NCBI GenBank assembly: GCA_017502875.1
Contig: JAFVUF010000012.1
Coordinates: 62,001 to 126,000 of the forward strand
Source of the DNA: Clostridia bacterium
GTDB taxonomy: Bacteria; Bacillota; Clostridia; Oscillospirales; CAG-272
Reading direction: 5' to 3'
Length of the DNA: 64,000 nt
Below are positions 7,666-16,285 of this stretch, in pieces. The notes below the pieces were generated by a model. The model did no database searches, had not been told where the DNA came from, and saw only the letters and a program-made list of their open reading frames with translations. Each line of letters begins with the position of its first letter. Position 1 is the stretch's first letter. Both the position numbers and the translations under genes were made by a program.

Positions 7666-9222
7666 ATGCACCCGGCAATTATTATCGCTATTACAGCCGC
7701 GGTTTGCCTCGCCGTATTCGGCAGCGTGGGATTTCTCCTCGGTTACAAACAGCGTAAAAGACTTGCGGAGGCAAAGATCGGCTCAGCAGAGCTGGAAGCC
7801 AAACGCATTGTAGATGAAGCGGCAAAGGAAGCCGAAAGCAGTAAAAAAACCGCTGTGCTTGAAGCCAAGGAGCAGATCCTTAAAGAAAGAAACGAGGCAG
7901 AAAGAGAATTAAAGGAACAGCGCAAGGAGATTACCCGTCAGGAGCAGCGCATAGTCTCCAAGGAGGAGGCTCTTGACCGCAAGAGCGAAAACCTTGACAA
8001 AAAGAACGAGCAGCTTACTCAGAAGCTCAGTGAGGCGGACGAGCTCAAGGCAGAGGTCGAAGCTCTTATCGGCAAGCACCTTCAGGAGCTTCAGCGCATT
8101 TCTCACTGCACAGCCGAGGAGGCTAAGGCAGAGCTTCTTCAGCGCATAGAGGAGGACGTTCAGCACGACGCCGCCCTCAAAATAATCGAGATAGAGTCCA
8201 GACTCAGAGAGGACGCTGACAGAAAGGCAAAGGAGATAATCTCCCTCGCTATTCAGAGATGCGCCTCCGACCACGTTTCCGAGACCACGACCTCAACCGT
8301 TACACTTCCTAGCGACGATATGAAGGGACGTATCATCGGACGTGAGGGCAGAAATATCCGTTCCATTGAACAGCTTACGGGCGTTGACCTCATCATCGAC
8401 GATACCCCCGAGGCTATCACCGTTTCCTGCTTTGATCCCATTCGCCGTGAAATCGCCCGTCTTACGCTTGAAAAGCTCATTTCCGACGGACGTATACACC
8501 CAACCAGAATTGAGGACACCGTTGACAAGGCTCGCCGCGAGGTCGAGGCTGAGGTCAAGGCAGCGGGAGAGCGCGCCACCTTTGAAATAGGTATTCACGC
8601 TATCAATCCCGAGCTTGTTAAGCTCCTCGGAAGACTTAAATACCGCACCAGCTACGGTCAGAACGTTCTTACCCACTCCCTTGAGGTTGCCTATATTTCG
8701 GGCATAATCGCGGACGAGCTTGGAGTCGACAGCGTTGTGGCTAAGCGCGCCGGACTGCTCCACGATATCGGTAAGGCTCTTACCGCCGAGGTCGAGGGCT
8801 CACACGTCCAGCTTGGTGTTGATATAGCGAAGAAATATAAGGAAAACAATGAGGTTGTCCACGCCATTGAGGCGCACCACGGCGATGTTGAGCCGCAGAC
8901 TATCATTGCGGTTATCGTGCAGGCGGCAGACGCAATTTCCGCCGCGCGTCCCGGCGCAAGACGTGAGAACCTTGAAAACTACATCAAGAGACTCCAGAAG
9001 CTTGAGGAAATCGCAAACGGCTTCGGCGGCGTAGAAAAGTCCTACGCGGTTCAGGCAGGCCGTGAGATCAGAATTATGGTCAAGCCCGAGGAGGTAAACG
9101 ACGAGCAGATGGTGCTTGTTGCGCGCGACATAGTCAAAAAGATCGAGGAGAGCCTTGAATATCCCGGTCAGATCAAGATAAACGTCATTCGCGAAAGCCG
9201 CGCGGTAGACTACGCAAAATAG
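7666..9222 (+). CDS. rny: Ribonuclease Y
   Basis: This 518-residue endoribonuclease initiates mRNA decay at the membrane in Firmicutes. A single N-terminal transmembrane helix (about residues 4-26) is followed by a long charged coiled coil (about 30-185). Then come a KH RNA-binding domain ([15 protein letters not shown]) and an HD phosphohydrolase domain with LLHDIGKAL and the later AHHGD. ATG 7666 is chosen because TTCGGAGGA precedes it by 6-7 bases and the product then begins at the membrane anchor; an upstream in-frame ATG at 7582 has no such support. ymdB lies downstream, as in Bacillus. Confidence 0.96.
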   Translation: MHPAIIIAITAAVCLAVFGSVGFLLGYKQRKRLAEAKIGSAELEAKRIVDEAAKEAESSKKTAVLEAKEQILKERNEAERELKEQRKEITRQEQRIVSKEEALDRKSENLDKKNEQLTQKLSEADELKAEVEALIGKHLQELQRISHCTAEEAKAELLQRIEEDVQHDAALKIIEIESRLREDADRKAKEIISLAIQRCASDHVSETTTSTVTLPSDDMKGRIIGREGRNIRSIEQLTGVDLIIDDTPEAITVSCFDPIRREIARLTLEKLISDGRIHPTRIEDTVDKARREVEAEVKAAGERATFEIGIHAINPELVKLLGRLKYRTSYGQNVLTHSLEVAYISGIIADELGVDSVVAKRAGLLHDIGKALTAEVEGSHVQLGVDIAKKYKENNEVVHAIEAHHGDVEPQTIIAVIVQAADAISAARPGARRENLENYIKRLQKLEEIANGFGGVEKSYAVQAGREIRIMVKPEEVNDEQMVLVARDIVKKIEESLEYPGQIKINVIRESRAVDYAK

Positions 9223-9374
9223 CAGGCGCCGGCCTGCAGCGGATCGGCGGCGCCTTCGTCAGAGCGTTTCACGGTGGACGCCGCTAGGCATTGTGTGGTG
9301 GAAAGTTTAAACACAATATCCGTCTTGTTTTATATGGAAAGGCGTTCTGACGCCGTCAAATCATTAAAAAACCA

Positions 9375-9403
9375 AAACGCCCGTTTCAAACGGGCGTTTA
9401 CTG
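9375..9403. terminator. Hairpin upstream of ymdB, possible terminator
   Basis: A perfect AACGCCCGTTT/AAACGGGCGTT stem with almost no loop is flanked by AAAAACCA on the left and TACTG on the right. The rightward U-tract is short, so it may be a weak terminator of rny or a processing hairpin. The rest of 9223-9374 holds other GC-rich inverted repeats (for example GCAGGCGCCGGCCTGC right after the rny stop) and no coding signal. Confidence 0.45.
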
Positions 9404-9441
9404 TCAAAAGCCGTATTTAACGGCATAGAAAGCGATAAATA

Positions 9442-10206
9442 ATGAAAATATTGGCCATCGGAGATGTAGTAGGACAAGAGTCTGTCGCATATCTTAGTGA
9501 AAGGCTTCGCCGCTTCAAGCGTGAAAATGGGATAGACGTAACCGTAATAAACGGAGAAAACTCCGCAAAAAATAACGGCATAGACCCGCTGTCCGCGCAG
9601 GCGCTTCTCGACGCGGGCGCCGACGTCATAACCACGGGTAACCACGTTTACAGGATAAACGCGGTATACGATATGCTCGACGCATGCGACTTAGTTATCC
9701 GTCCAGCAAACTACCCGAAATCCTGCCCCGGCAAGGGATTTGCGGTAGTAGACCTCGGACACATAAGAGTTCTCGTTATCAACGTTTTGGGTGTCGTTAC
9801 CCTTGAACCGCTTGACTGCCCCTTTGATACGGTTGACCGGATATTAAAGGATATGGAGGGCGAATACGACGTTTCCGTCCTTGACGTGCACGCCGAGGCA
9901 ACGTCAGAAAAGGCGGCGATAGCGCGTTATTTTGACGGCAGGATAAATGCCGTTTTCGGCACGCATACCCACGTCCAGACCGCCGACGCGCGTATTCTTC
10001 CAAAGGGTACGGGCTTTATCACCGACCTCGGAATGTGCGGCCCGACGAACTCTATACTCGGCGTAAAAAGCGAGATAATTATTGACAGGCTGCGCTCCCA
10101 TATGCCCAAGCGTTTTGAGTACGCCGTTGGCGAAATCGAAGCTACGGGTGCAATCTTTACGGTTGAAAACGGCAAAACCACCGCCGTTACAGCGGTAAGG
10201 TTTTAG
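9442..10206 (+). CDS. ymdB: YmdB-family metallophosphoesterase
   Basis: A 254-residue calcineurin-like phosphoesterase of the TIGR00282 type. Metal-ligand motifs are visible at GDVVGQ (Asp8), INGEN (Asn/Glu), TTGNH and the late FGTHTHV block. Bacillus YmdB hydrolyses cyclic nucleotides in vitro, affects RNase Y-dependent transcripts, and steers the choice between motility and biofilm formation; whether that holds here is inference. The rny-ymdB order is conserved in Firmicutes, although 219 bp of hairpin-rich DNA separates them here. No strong ribosome binding site; GAAAGCGATAA precedes the ATG. Repeat B1 follows the stop. Confidence 0.92.
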   Translation: MKILAIGDVVGQESVAYLSERLRRFKRENGIDVTVINGENSAKNNGIDPLSAQALLDAGADVITTGNHVYRINAVYDMLDACDLVIRPANYPKSCPGKGFAVVDLGHIRVLVINVLGVVTLEPLDCPFDTVDRILKDMEGEYDVSVLDVHAEATSEKAAIARYFDGRINAVFGTHTHVQTADARILPKGTGFITDLGMCGPTNSILGVKSEIIIDRLRSHMPKRFEYAVGEIEATGAIFTVENGKTTAVTAVRF

Positions 10207-10235
10207 CAGGCGACATAATTTTTATATCAACAAAA

Positions 10236-10475
10236 GTTTCGTCCACGTTTTCAAGGGTGGCGAGGCGGACGGGCGAGTAGCCCTCCTCGCTCTCCGCGGA
10301 GAGCGAAATTCTCACGCGGTGTTTTTCTTTTTGCGAGCTTGAATTTACACGATGTATCCGTCATACGCCAGAATTTTGTGTCTTTGCGTAGCAAAGCTGC
10401 GACTTGCTGATTGTCGCAGAACTAAATTCGAGGTTAAATGCGCCTGCGTAACCAAAAGAAAAGGCGAACTTCAAA
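10236..10475 (+). repeat. Family B structured repeat, copy B1
   Basis: The gap 10207-10558 is filled mostly by this element. Its core, 10283-10431, matches the reverse complement of 30958-31104 closely, with shared blocks AGAGCGAAATTCTC, CCAGAATTTTGTGTCTTTGC and CTGATTGTCGCAGAA. It contains the palindrome GCTCTCCGCGGAGAGC (10289-10304), TTTGC-GTA-GCAAA (10383-10395) and a TGCGAC/GTCGCA stem (10398-10418). A further long-range stem joins GTTAAATGCGC (10433-10443) with GCGCGTTTAAC (10497-10507). No coding sequence is visible. It lies in sense orientation after the ymdB stop. Confidence 0.8.
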
Positions 10476-10558
10476 GCTTTATTAGACATAAATTTGCGCG
10501 TTTAACTGCGCCCACAGCGTAACCAAGCCACTATATTAACCCGAAAGGACGTCCGAAT

Positions 10559-11083
10559 ATGTACTACGTTCCTAAAAAGCAACCGAAAATCGCGGGCATA
10601 ATCTCCGTAGCGCTCTACGGAGTGGCGGCGGCGCTTTACGTTGTCGGCGAATTCTTCACCCCAAGACTGCTGTATCAGCTTTTAGCACTCGTTTTCGTAG
10701 CGGTCGGTCTGTTTTTTACCTCTCGCTATATCCTGACAGACTATAAGTACGTAATAAAGGATATCGAGACAAAGGGCGCGGAGGCGTCGTTTTCCATAAT
10801 CAAGCTCAGCGGAAAGCGTGAGGCGATAGTCGCCAACTTCGATATCATCTCCGTGTACGCCCTTGAAAAATGCAGAAAAAACTCCGATTTCGAGGCAAAG
10901 CACGGCAAGGTAACCAAAATTTATAACTATACCTCAAACTTCGCTTCCCCCGATACCTATAAGCTTGCTATTAACTTCAATAATATGAAGGTTCTGTTCT
11001 CTGTCGAGCTTTCCGATGAGTTCGCTTCTGAGATAAGGGAAAGAATGGTTGCGAAGGTACAAAAAGACGGCAAAAATCCGTAG
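10559..11083 (+). CDS. Small membrane protein of unknown function, 174 residues
   Basis: Two hydrophobic helices occupy about residues 11-31 and 37-56. A short basic/aromatic linker (YILTDYKYVI) follows, then a soluble domain of about 115 residues with alternating beta-like and charged segments. The topology resembles PH-like/YdbT-type small membrane proteins, but I see no diagnostic motif. AAAGGA lies 11 bases before the ATG. It sits alone between repeat B1 and the rnf promoter, and no terminator separates it clearly from rnf. Confidence 0.75.
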   Translation: MYYVPKKQPKIAGIISVALYGVAAALYVVGEFFTPRLLYQLLALVFVAVGLFFTSRYILTDYKYVIKDIETKGAEASFSIIKLSGKREAIVANFDIISVYALEKCRKNSDFEAKHGKVTKIYNYTSNFASPDTYKLAINFNNMKVLFSVELSDEFASEIRERMVAKVQKDGKNP

Positions 11084-11129
11084 AAAGTTTATAATATTGT
11101 TAATATATTAAATTATGGGCGAAAAGGTC

Positions 11130-11158
11130 TTGACTTTTTCGCTTTTCTCTTATATAAT
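11130..11158 (+). promoter_or_regulatory. SigA-type promoter of the rnf operon
   Basis: TTGACT (11130-11135), a 17-base spacer and TATAAT (11153-11158). The TTG start of rnfC lies about 65 bases downstream of the predicted transcription start. Confidence 0.85.
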
Positions 11159-11170
11159 ATTATAACGGTT

Positions 11171-11194
11171 ATATCATTTTTGATATAATGATAT
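11171..11194 (+). promoter_or_regulatory. Palindrome just after the rnf transcription start, candidate operator
   Basis: ATATCATT (11171-11178) and AATGATAT (11187-11194) are perfect 8-bp inverted repeats. An internal TGATAT (11181-11186) gives a third half-site. The position, just downstream of the predicted start, suits a repressor block. No regulator family is recognised from the motif; it is not the TTGTGA-type Rex site. Confidence 0.4.
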
Positions 11195-11228
11195 GTATTT
11201 TTTAAATACTGAAAGGAGTTGGAATAAC

Positions 11229-12593
11229 TTGGCACATACATTCAGAGGCGGAGTCCATATGAATGAGTACAAGATCACCGCATCCAAGCCCATTGAGAAG
11301 CTTCCCGTTCCCGAAACGGTCGTAGTGCCTCTATCTCAGCACATCGGCGCTCCCTGTACCGCAACCGTAAAGGTTGGCGACACGGTAGACAAGGGCCAGA
11401 TAATCGGCGTAGTCGAAAAAGGTCTCGGCTGCCCCGTTCATGCGTCGGTGTCGGGTAAGGTCAGTAAGATCGAAACGGTAATAACACCGTCCGGCAGAAA
11501 AGTGGAGCAGATCGTTATTGAAAACGACGGCGAGGAGAGACTCTTAGCGGACATCAGGCATAACGGCAAATCTATCGAGGACATAACCGCGGAGGAGTGC
11601 ATCGAAGCAGTGCGTCTTGCGGGTATATCGGGTATGGGAGGAGCTACCTTCCCCACCTACGCAAAGATATCCTCAGCGCTCGGCAAGGCAAAGCACATTA
11701 TAATCAATAGCGCGGAGTGCGAGCCGTTCATCACGGCAAACCACCGCTTAATGCTGGAGGAGCCAAAGAAGATAATCGACGGCTTAAAGCTCCTTATGCG
11801 CGTTTTCGGAATTGAAAAGGGCGTTATCGCAATCGAGGACAACAAAATGGACGCGGTTGAGATGCTCCGTAAAACGCTCGGAGACGACACAAGCGTCGAG
11901 GTTACCGTAATGAAAACCAAATACCCGCAGGGCGATGAAAGGCAGATAATCTACGCTCTTACGGGCGTTGAGCTGAAATCGGGTAAGCTCCCGGCTGACG
12001 TCGGCTGCGTAATATTCAACTCCGAGACCTGCTATAACGTCTACCGCGCGGTCTTTGAGGGAATGCCCCTTATAGAAAGAATAGTTACGGTATCGGGTAA
12101 CTGCGTAAAGGAGCCTAAGAACATCTTAGCTCCCATAGGCACCTCGATATCCAAGCTTATAGACTTCTGCGGCGGCTTTACCGAAGCCCCTGAGAAGATA
12201 GTCCTGGGCGGTCCTATGATGGGCTTTGCTCAGTGGGATATCAACGTTCCCGTAACGAAGGGAACGAATGCGGTTCTCGCTCTTTCCGAGAGCTTCAACA
12301 AGAAGGCTTCAACCCCCTACGCCTGCTTGCACTGCGGTAAATGCGTAAGCGTGTGCCCTATGCACCTTATGCCGCTTTACCTCGCTCAGCACGCGCAGAA
12401 CAAGGACTTCGAGACCTGCGAAAAATATAACGCGCTAAGCTGTGTAGAGTGTGGAAGCTGCGCCTACATATGCCCCGGAAACGTTCCGTTGGTTCAGCTT
12501 ATACGTCTGGCCAAGGGCGTAATAAACGATAAGAGAAGGGCGCAGGCAGCGCAAGCTCCCAAGCCCGAGGAAAAGAAGGAGGAAAAGAAGTAA
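11229..12593 (+). CDS. rnfC: Rnf electron transport complex subunit C
   Basis: This 454-residue peripheral subunit brings NAD(H) to the membrane-bound Rnf complex, which couples ferredoxin:NAD+ electron transfer to ion pumping. Visible are the N-terminal block LAHTFRGGVH, the flavin/NADH-binding glycine motif GISGMGGATFPT (about residue 127), and two C-terminal [4Fe-4S] motifs, CLHCGKCVSVCP and CVECGSCAYICP. The TTG start at 11229 is preferred: GAAAGGAG lies 10 bases upstream and it begins exactly at the conserved TFRGG block. An ATG at 11193 lacks a binding site. A lysine/glutamate-rich tail ends the protein. Confidence 0.95.
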   Translation: MAHTFRGGVHMNEYKITASKPIEKLPVPETVVVPLSQHIGAPCTATVKVGDTVDKGQIIGVVEKGLGCPVHASVSGKVSKIETVITPSGRKVEQIVIENDGEERLLADIRHNGKSIEDITAEECIEAVRLAGISGMGGATFPTYAKISSALGKAKHIIINSAECEPFITANHRLMLEEPKKIIDGLKLLMRVFGIEKGVIAIEDNKMDAVEMLRKTLGDDTSVEVTVMKTKYPQGDERQIIYALTGVELKSGKLPADVGCVIFNSETCYNVYRAVFEGMPLIERIVTVSGNCVKEPKNILAPIGTSISKLIDFCGGFTEAPEKIVLGGPMMGFAQWDINVPVTKGTNAVLALSESFNKKASTPYACLHCGKCVSVCPMHLMPLYLAQHAQNKDFETCEKYNALSCVECGSCAYICPGNVPLVQLIRLAKGVINDKRRAQAAQAPKPEEKKEEKK

Positions 12594-13591
12594 TGGATTC
12601 AAATAAAACCCTTACCCTATCCCCCTCTCCCCACGTCAAGCACAAAAACAACACTCAGGCGGTAATGCGCGATGTGCTTATCGCGCTAACCCCCGCGTTT
12701 ATCTGGTCGATAGTCATTTACGGCTGGATGGCGGCGGTGCTTACCGTTCTTTCAGTAGCGCTCTGCGTTTTCTATGAATTCGCGTATCAGAAGCTTACCA
12801 AAAAGCCGATAACTGTCTCCGACTGCTCAGCGGCTATAACCGGTATGCTGATAGCGTTCAACCTTCCCGTTACAACAGCGCCCTGGGTACTTATTTTCGG
12901 CTGCTTCTTCGCTATCGTCATAGTCAAGCAGCTTTTCGGCGGTATAGGTAAAAACATAGTCAACCCCGCAATAGCGGCGAGAATATTTATGTTCGTTTCG
13001 TGGCCGGGTCAGCTTTCGCACTTCCCCAAGGGCTACTATAACCCCTTCGTTTCCGCTGACGCCGTATCCTCGGCAACTCCTCTCACCGCCCTGAAAGGCG
13101 GAGCCGTTCCCGAAACGAGCGTGCTTGAATCCTTCTTCGGTCAGATAGGCGGAAGCCTCGGTGAGATTTCAGCGCTTCTGCTACTTGCGGGCGGCGCGTA
13201 TCTCATTATCCGCCGTGTCATCACCTGGCATATTCCCGTAGCGTTCATCGCCACGGTGGCGGTGTTCGCGTTCTTTTTCCCGCAGGCGGGTGTTTCAGGC
13301 TTAACCTCTATGGGCTACCACGTTTTCTCAGGCGGACTTATTCTCGGAGCTATCTTTATGGCTACCGACTATACCACCTCTCCCGTAACTCCCGTTGGCA
13401 GACTTATCTTCGGAGTCGGCTGCGGACTTCTTACCGTAATGATCCGTTACCTCGGAGCATACCCGGAGGGCGCTTCATTCGCGATTATGATAATGAACCT
13501 GCTCGTCTGGTACATCGACCGTATAACGATGCCAAGAGTATTCGGTCAGCGTAAGGAAAAGAAGGCAAAGGAAGGGGGAGAAGCGAAATGA
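12593..13591 (+). CDS. rnfD: Rnf electron transport complex subunit D
   Basis: The 332-residue integral membrane subunit has about nine to ten hydrophobic segments. The motif SSATPLTA (about residue 160) is the NqrB/RnfD site where FMN is attached covalently to threonine. TDYTTSPVTPVG near residue 260 is another family signature. The start codon overlaps the rnfC stop by one base (TAATG), so translation is probably coupled. The C-terminus is strongly basic and cytoplasmic. Confidence 0.95.
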   Translation: MDSNKTLTLSPSPHVKHKNNTQAVMRDVLIALTPAFIWSIVIYGWMAAVLTVLSVALCVFYEFAYQKLTKKPITVSDCSAAITGMLIAFNLPVTTAPWVLIFGCFFAIVIVKQLFGGIGKNIVNPAIAARIFMFVSWPGQLSHFPKGYYNPFVSADAVSSATPLTALKGGAVPETSVLESFFGQIGGSLGEISALLLLAGGAYLIIRRVITWHIPVAFIATVAVFAFFFPQAGVSGLTSMGYHVFSGGLILGAIFMATDYTTSPVTPVGRLIFGVGCGLLTVMIRYLGAYPEGASFAIMIMNLLVWYIDRITMPRVFGQRKEKKAKEGGEAK

Positions 13592-14175
13592 CAGTAACTA
13601 AAAAAGACGTCTCCTACTTTGCTAAAATAATCGGAGTCCTGCTTTTAATCACGATGTGCGTGGCAGCGCTCCTGTCCCTCGTTAACGCAATAACAAAGGA
13701 CACCATTACCGAAAACGAGGCAAAAAAGACCTCTGAGGCAATAAAACAGCTATTCCCAACCGCCACCTCTCCCGTCGCCACCGACACAAAGACCTCGCTT
13801 GACGACGACAGCTTCGTGGCTCTTTATAAGGTAAAAGACGGCGAAAGCGAGATAGGCTACTACGCCGAGGTCGCGCCCACGGGCTTCAAGGGTAAAATAA
13901 CTATGCTGGTCGGTATGGATAACGATGGCAAGGTCTGCGGAATTCAGATTCTCAGCCACGGCGAAACCGTAGGTATAGGCGACAAAATAGAAAACCCCGA
14001 CTTTCTTGCCCGTCTTACAGGTAAAAGCGGAAGCGTAACCTACAAAAAGGGCGCTGGCGGAAGCGGCTCGGAGATAGACGGTATAAGCGGCGCGACTTAC
14101 AGCTCCAAGGCTGTTATCGCGGGAACGAATACCGCCTTAAAGGCTTACAACACTTATAAAGGAGGCGCGGCGTAA
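13588..14175 (+). CDS. rnfG: Rnf electron transport complex subunit G
   Basis: The 195-residue protein has one N-terminal transmembrane helix (about residues 12-32) and an extracytoplasmic FMN-binding domain. DGISGATYSS (about residues 164-173) is the ApbE-dependent flavinylation motif, in which FMN is esterified to the hydroxyl residue after SGAT. An ApbE flavin transferase is needed but is not encoded in this window. It overlaps rnfD by four bases (ATGA). Confidence 0.94.
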   Translation: MTVTKKDVSYFAKIIGVLLLITMCVAALLSLVNAITKDTITENEAKKTSEAIKQLFPTATSPVATDTKTSLDDDSFVALYKVKDGESEIGYYAEVAPTGFKGKITMLVGMDNDGKVCGIQILSHGETVGIGDKIENPDFLARLTGKSGSVTYKKGAGGSGSEIDGISGATYSSKAVIAGTNTALKAYNTYKGGAA

Positions 14176-14840
14176 TGGATAATCAGAGCAAAAGATATTC
14201 ATTTAAGGCTATGCTCGGCCAGTTAAAAAACGGCATAATCGACCAGAACCCCACCTTCGTGCAGGTGCTTGGAATGTGCCCTACGCTCGCCACCACCACC
14301 TCGGTGATAAACGCGCTCGGTATGGGACTCGCCACGACGGCGGTTCTGATGTTTTCAAACCTTTTCATCTCCCTGCTCCGTAAATTTATACCCAAGCAGG
14401 TCAGAATAGCGGCGTACATAGTCATAATCTCAGGCTTCGTTACCGCCGTTGAAATGCTGATGAAGGCGTTTCTGCCCGAATTAAACGACGCGCTGGGCGT
14501 GTTTATAGCGCTTATCGTCGTTAACTGTATCATTCTTGCCAGAGCCGAAGCGTTCGCGTCAAAAAATAAGCCTATCCCCTCGTTTATCGACGGACTTTCA
14601 ATGGGACTTGGCTTCACCATGGCGCTTTCTATACTCGGCGCGATAAGAGAAATACTCGGCGCAGGCACCATCTTCGGCATAAGCATTTTCGGAAGCGCCT
14701 TCCAGCCCGCGCAGCTCTTTATAATGCCTGCGGGCGCGTTCATTACGCTCGGCTGCCTCATAGCGCTCGTTAACGCTATAAGAAGCAGAGAGAAAAAGCC
14801 GAAGGCAACGGCAGATGCAGCGGAAAAGGAGGCGGAATAA
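14175..14840 (+). CDS. rnfE: Rnf electron transport complex subunit E
   Basis: The 221-residue membrane subunit has six predicted helices. Family blocks are GIIDQNPTFVQVLGMCPTLA near the N-terminus and LSMGLGFTMALSILGAIREI near residue 140. With RnfA it forms the intramembrane core; in related complexes this pair coordinates an iron-sulfur centre through cysteines such as the Cys of LGMCPTLA. Its ATG overlaps the rnfG stop by one base. A charged, alanine-rich tail is present. Confidence 0.95.
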   Translation: MDNQSKRYSFKAMLGQLKNGIIDQNPTFVQVLGMCPTLATTTSVINALGMGLATTAVLMFSNLFISLLRKFIPKQVRIAAYIVIISGFVTAVEMLMKAFLPELNDALGVFIALIVVNCIILARAEAFASKNKPIPSFIDGLSMGLGFTMALSILGAIREILGAGTIFGISIFGSAFQPAQLFIMPAGAFITLGCLIALVNAIRSREKKPKATADAAEKEAE

Positions 14841-15430
14841 TGGACGGAATAATAGATATCCTCATTTTGATGTTCACGGCGATATTCATCGAGAACTTCA
14901 TCTTCGCCAAATTCTACGGCTGCTGCCCCTTCCTCGGAGTTTCCGAAAAGCCGGGCACAGCGCTCGGTATGGGCATGGCGGTAACCTTCGTTATGACCGT
15001 AGCCTCAGCTGTAACCTGGACGGTGTACGAGTTCCTTCTCGCTCCGTTTGGACTTGATTACTTAAAGACCATAGCGTTTATACTCGTTATCGCGGGTCTG
15101 GTTCAGTTTATTGAAATGTTCCTTCGCCGCTTCGTGCCGTCGCTTTACAGCTCGCTCGGAATATTCCTTCCGCTTATAACGACCAACTGCGCGGTACTCG
15201 GCGCGGCGCTCGTCAATATCCAGAACGGCTACAACTTTATTCAGTCCGTCGCGTTTGGATTTTCGGCGGCTCTGGGCTTTACCATGGCAATAGTAGTCTT
15301 TGCGGGAGTACGTGTAAGACTGCAATTCGCAAATCCCCCAAAGGCGTTCAAGGGTATGCCGATAGCGCTCGTAACCGCCGGTCTTATCGCTATGGCGTTC
15401 ATGGGATTTTCGGGAATGAGTATAGGTTAA
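14840..15430 (+). CDS. rnfA: Rnf electron transport complex subunit A
   Basis: The 196-residue membrane subunit has six helices and is homologous to RnfE in inverted topology. Diagnostic blocks are the N-terminal ENFIFAKFYGCCPFLGVS and LPLITTNCAVLGAAL near residue 110; the cysteines in these blocks match the intramembrane iron-sulfur site described for Rnf/Nqr. It overlaps rnfE by one base, continuing the tightly coupled operon. Confidence 0.95.
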   Translation: MDGIIDILILMFTAIFIENFIFAKFYGCCPFLGVSEKPGTALGMGMAVTFVMTVASAVTWTVYEFLLAPFGLDYLKTIAFILVIAGLVQFIEMFLRRFVPSLYSSLGIFLPLITTNCAVLGAALVNIQNGYNFIQSVAFGFSAALGFTMAIVVFAGVRVRLQFANPPKAFKGMPIALVTAGLIAMAFMGFSGMSIG

Positions 15431-15448
15431 GAAAGGAAGGACACTGAT

Positions 15449-16231
15449 ATGGAAATTTTAATTCCCGCACTTATATTCGCGGGTCTTGGCGCGGCTATCG
15501 GTATTCTTCTTGCCGTTGCCTCAAAGGCGTTTGCCGTTCCCGCAAACGAAAAGGCGGAGCAGATAGCGGAGCTTCTTCCCGGCGCTAACTGCGGTGGCTG
15601 CGGCTACTCAGGCTGCGCCGCGCTTGCCGAGGCAATAGCCGAGGGCAAGGCAAAGCCCAACGCCTGCGCAGTCGGAGGCGACGCGGAAGCCGCTGAGATA
15701 GCTAAAATAATGGGCGTTGCGGCAGAAAAGCCGGTAAGACTTCACGCTCAGGTAATGTGCAGCGGCTGCGAGGGCGTAGCTAAATATAAATTCGAGTATG
15801 AGGGTGTTGCGGACTGCAAAGCGGCTATGCAGCTCGGCGGCGGAAGCAAGACCTGCCCTAACGGCTGTCTTGGCCTTGGCTCATGCGTTGCCAAATGCCA
15901 ATTTAACGCAATCTCGATAGTTGACGGCATAGCTGTTGTTGACCGTGAAAAGTGCAAGGCGTGCGGTATGTGCGTAGCGACCTGCCCTAAGAATATTATC
16001 AAGCTTATCCCCTTTGATTCCAAGTACTACGTCGGCTGCGTTTCCACCGAAAAGGGCGCCGTCAAGCGCGCTTACTGCGACGCAAGCTGTATTGGCTGTA
16101 AGATGTGCGAAAAGGCTTGTCCTACCGGCGCTATCGCGGTTGAGAATTTCGTAGCTAAAATAGACTACGAAAAATGTATTAACTGTGGCGCCTGCGTAAG
16201 CAAATGCCCTCGTAAAATAATCAGAATTTAA
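15449..16231 (+). CDS. rnfB: Rnf electron transport complex subunit B (ferredoxin-accepting)
   Basis: The 260-residue subunit has an N-terminal membrane helix (about 4-26). An Fe-S domain with CGGCGYSGC (about residues 50-58) follows, then several ferredoxin-like cysteine sets: CKACGMCVATCP, CIGCKMCEKACP and CINCGACVSKCP. It is the likely entry point for electrons from reduced ferredoxin. GAAAGGAAGGA precedes the ATG. As last gene of rnfCDGEAB, it completes the full set of structural subunits in the order usual for Firmicutes. Confidence 0.95.
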   Translation: MEILIPALIFAGLGAAIGILLAVASKAFAVPANEKAEQIAELLPGANCGGCGYSGCAALAEAIAEGKAKPNACAVGGDAEAAEIAKIMGVAAEKPVRLHAQVMCSGCEGVAKYKFEYEGVADCKAAMQLGGGSKTCPNGCLGLGSCVAKCQFNAISIVDGIAVVDREKCKACGMCVATCPKNIIKLIPFDSKYYVGCVSTEKGAVKRAYCDASCIGCKMCEKACPTGAIAVENFVAKIDYEKCINCGACVSKCPRKIIRI

Positions 16232-16237
16232 AAAAAC

Positions 16238-16272
16238 AAAGCCGTCCGCGTCATAGCGCGGACGGCTTTAAA
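16238..16272 (+). terminator. Hairpin after rnfB
   Basis: AAAGCCGTCCGCG and CGCGGACGGCTTT form a perfect 13-bp stem starting 6 bases after the rnfB stop. The U-tract is short (CTTTAAAC), so termination may be partial, allowing readthrough into thiN. Confidence 0.65.
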
Positions 16273-16285
16273 CTGAGCTACTGTC

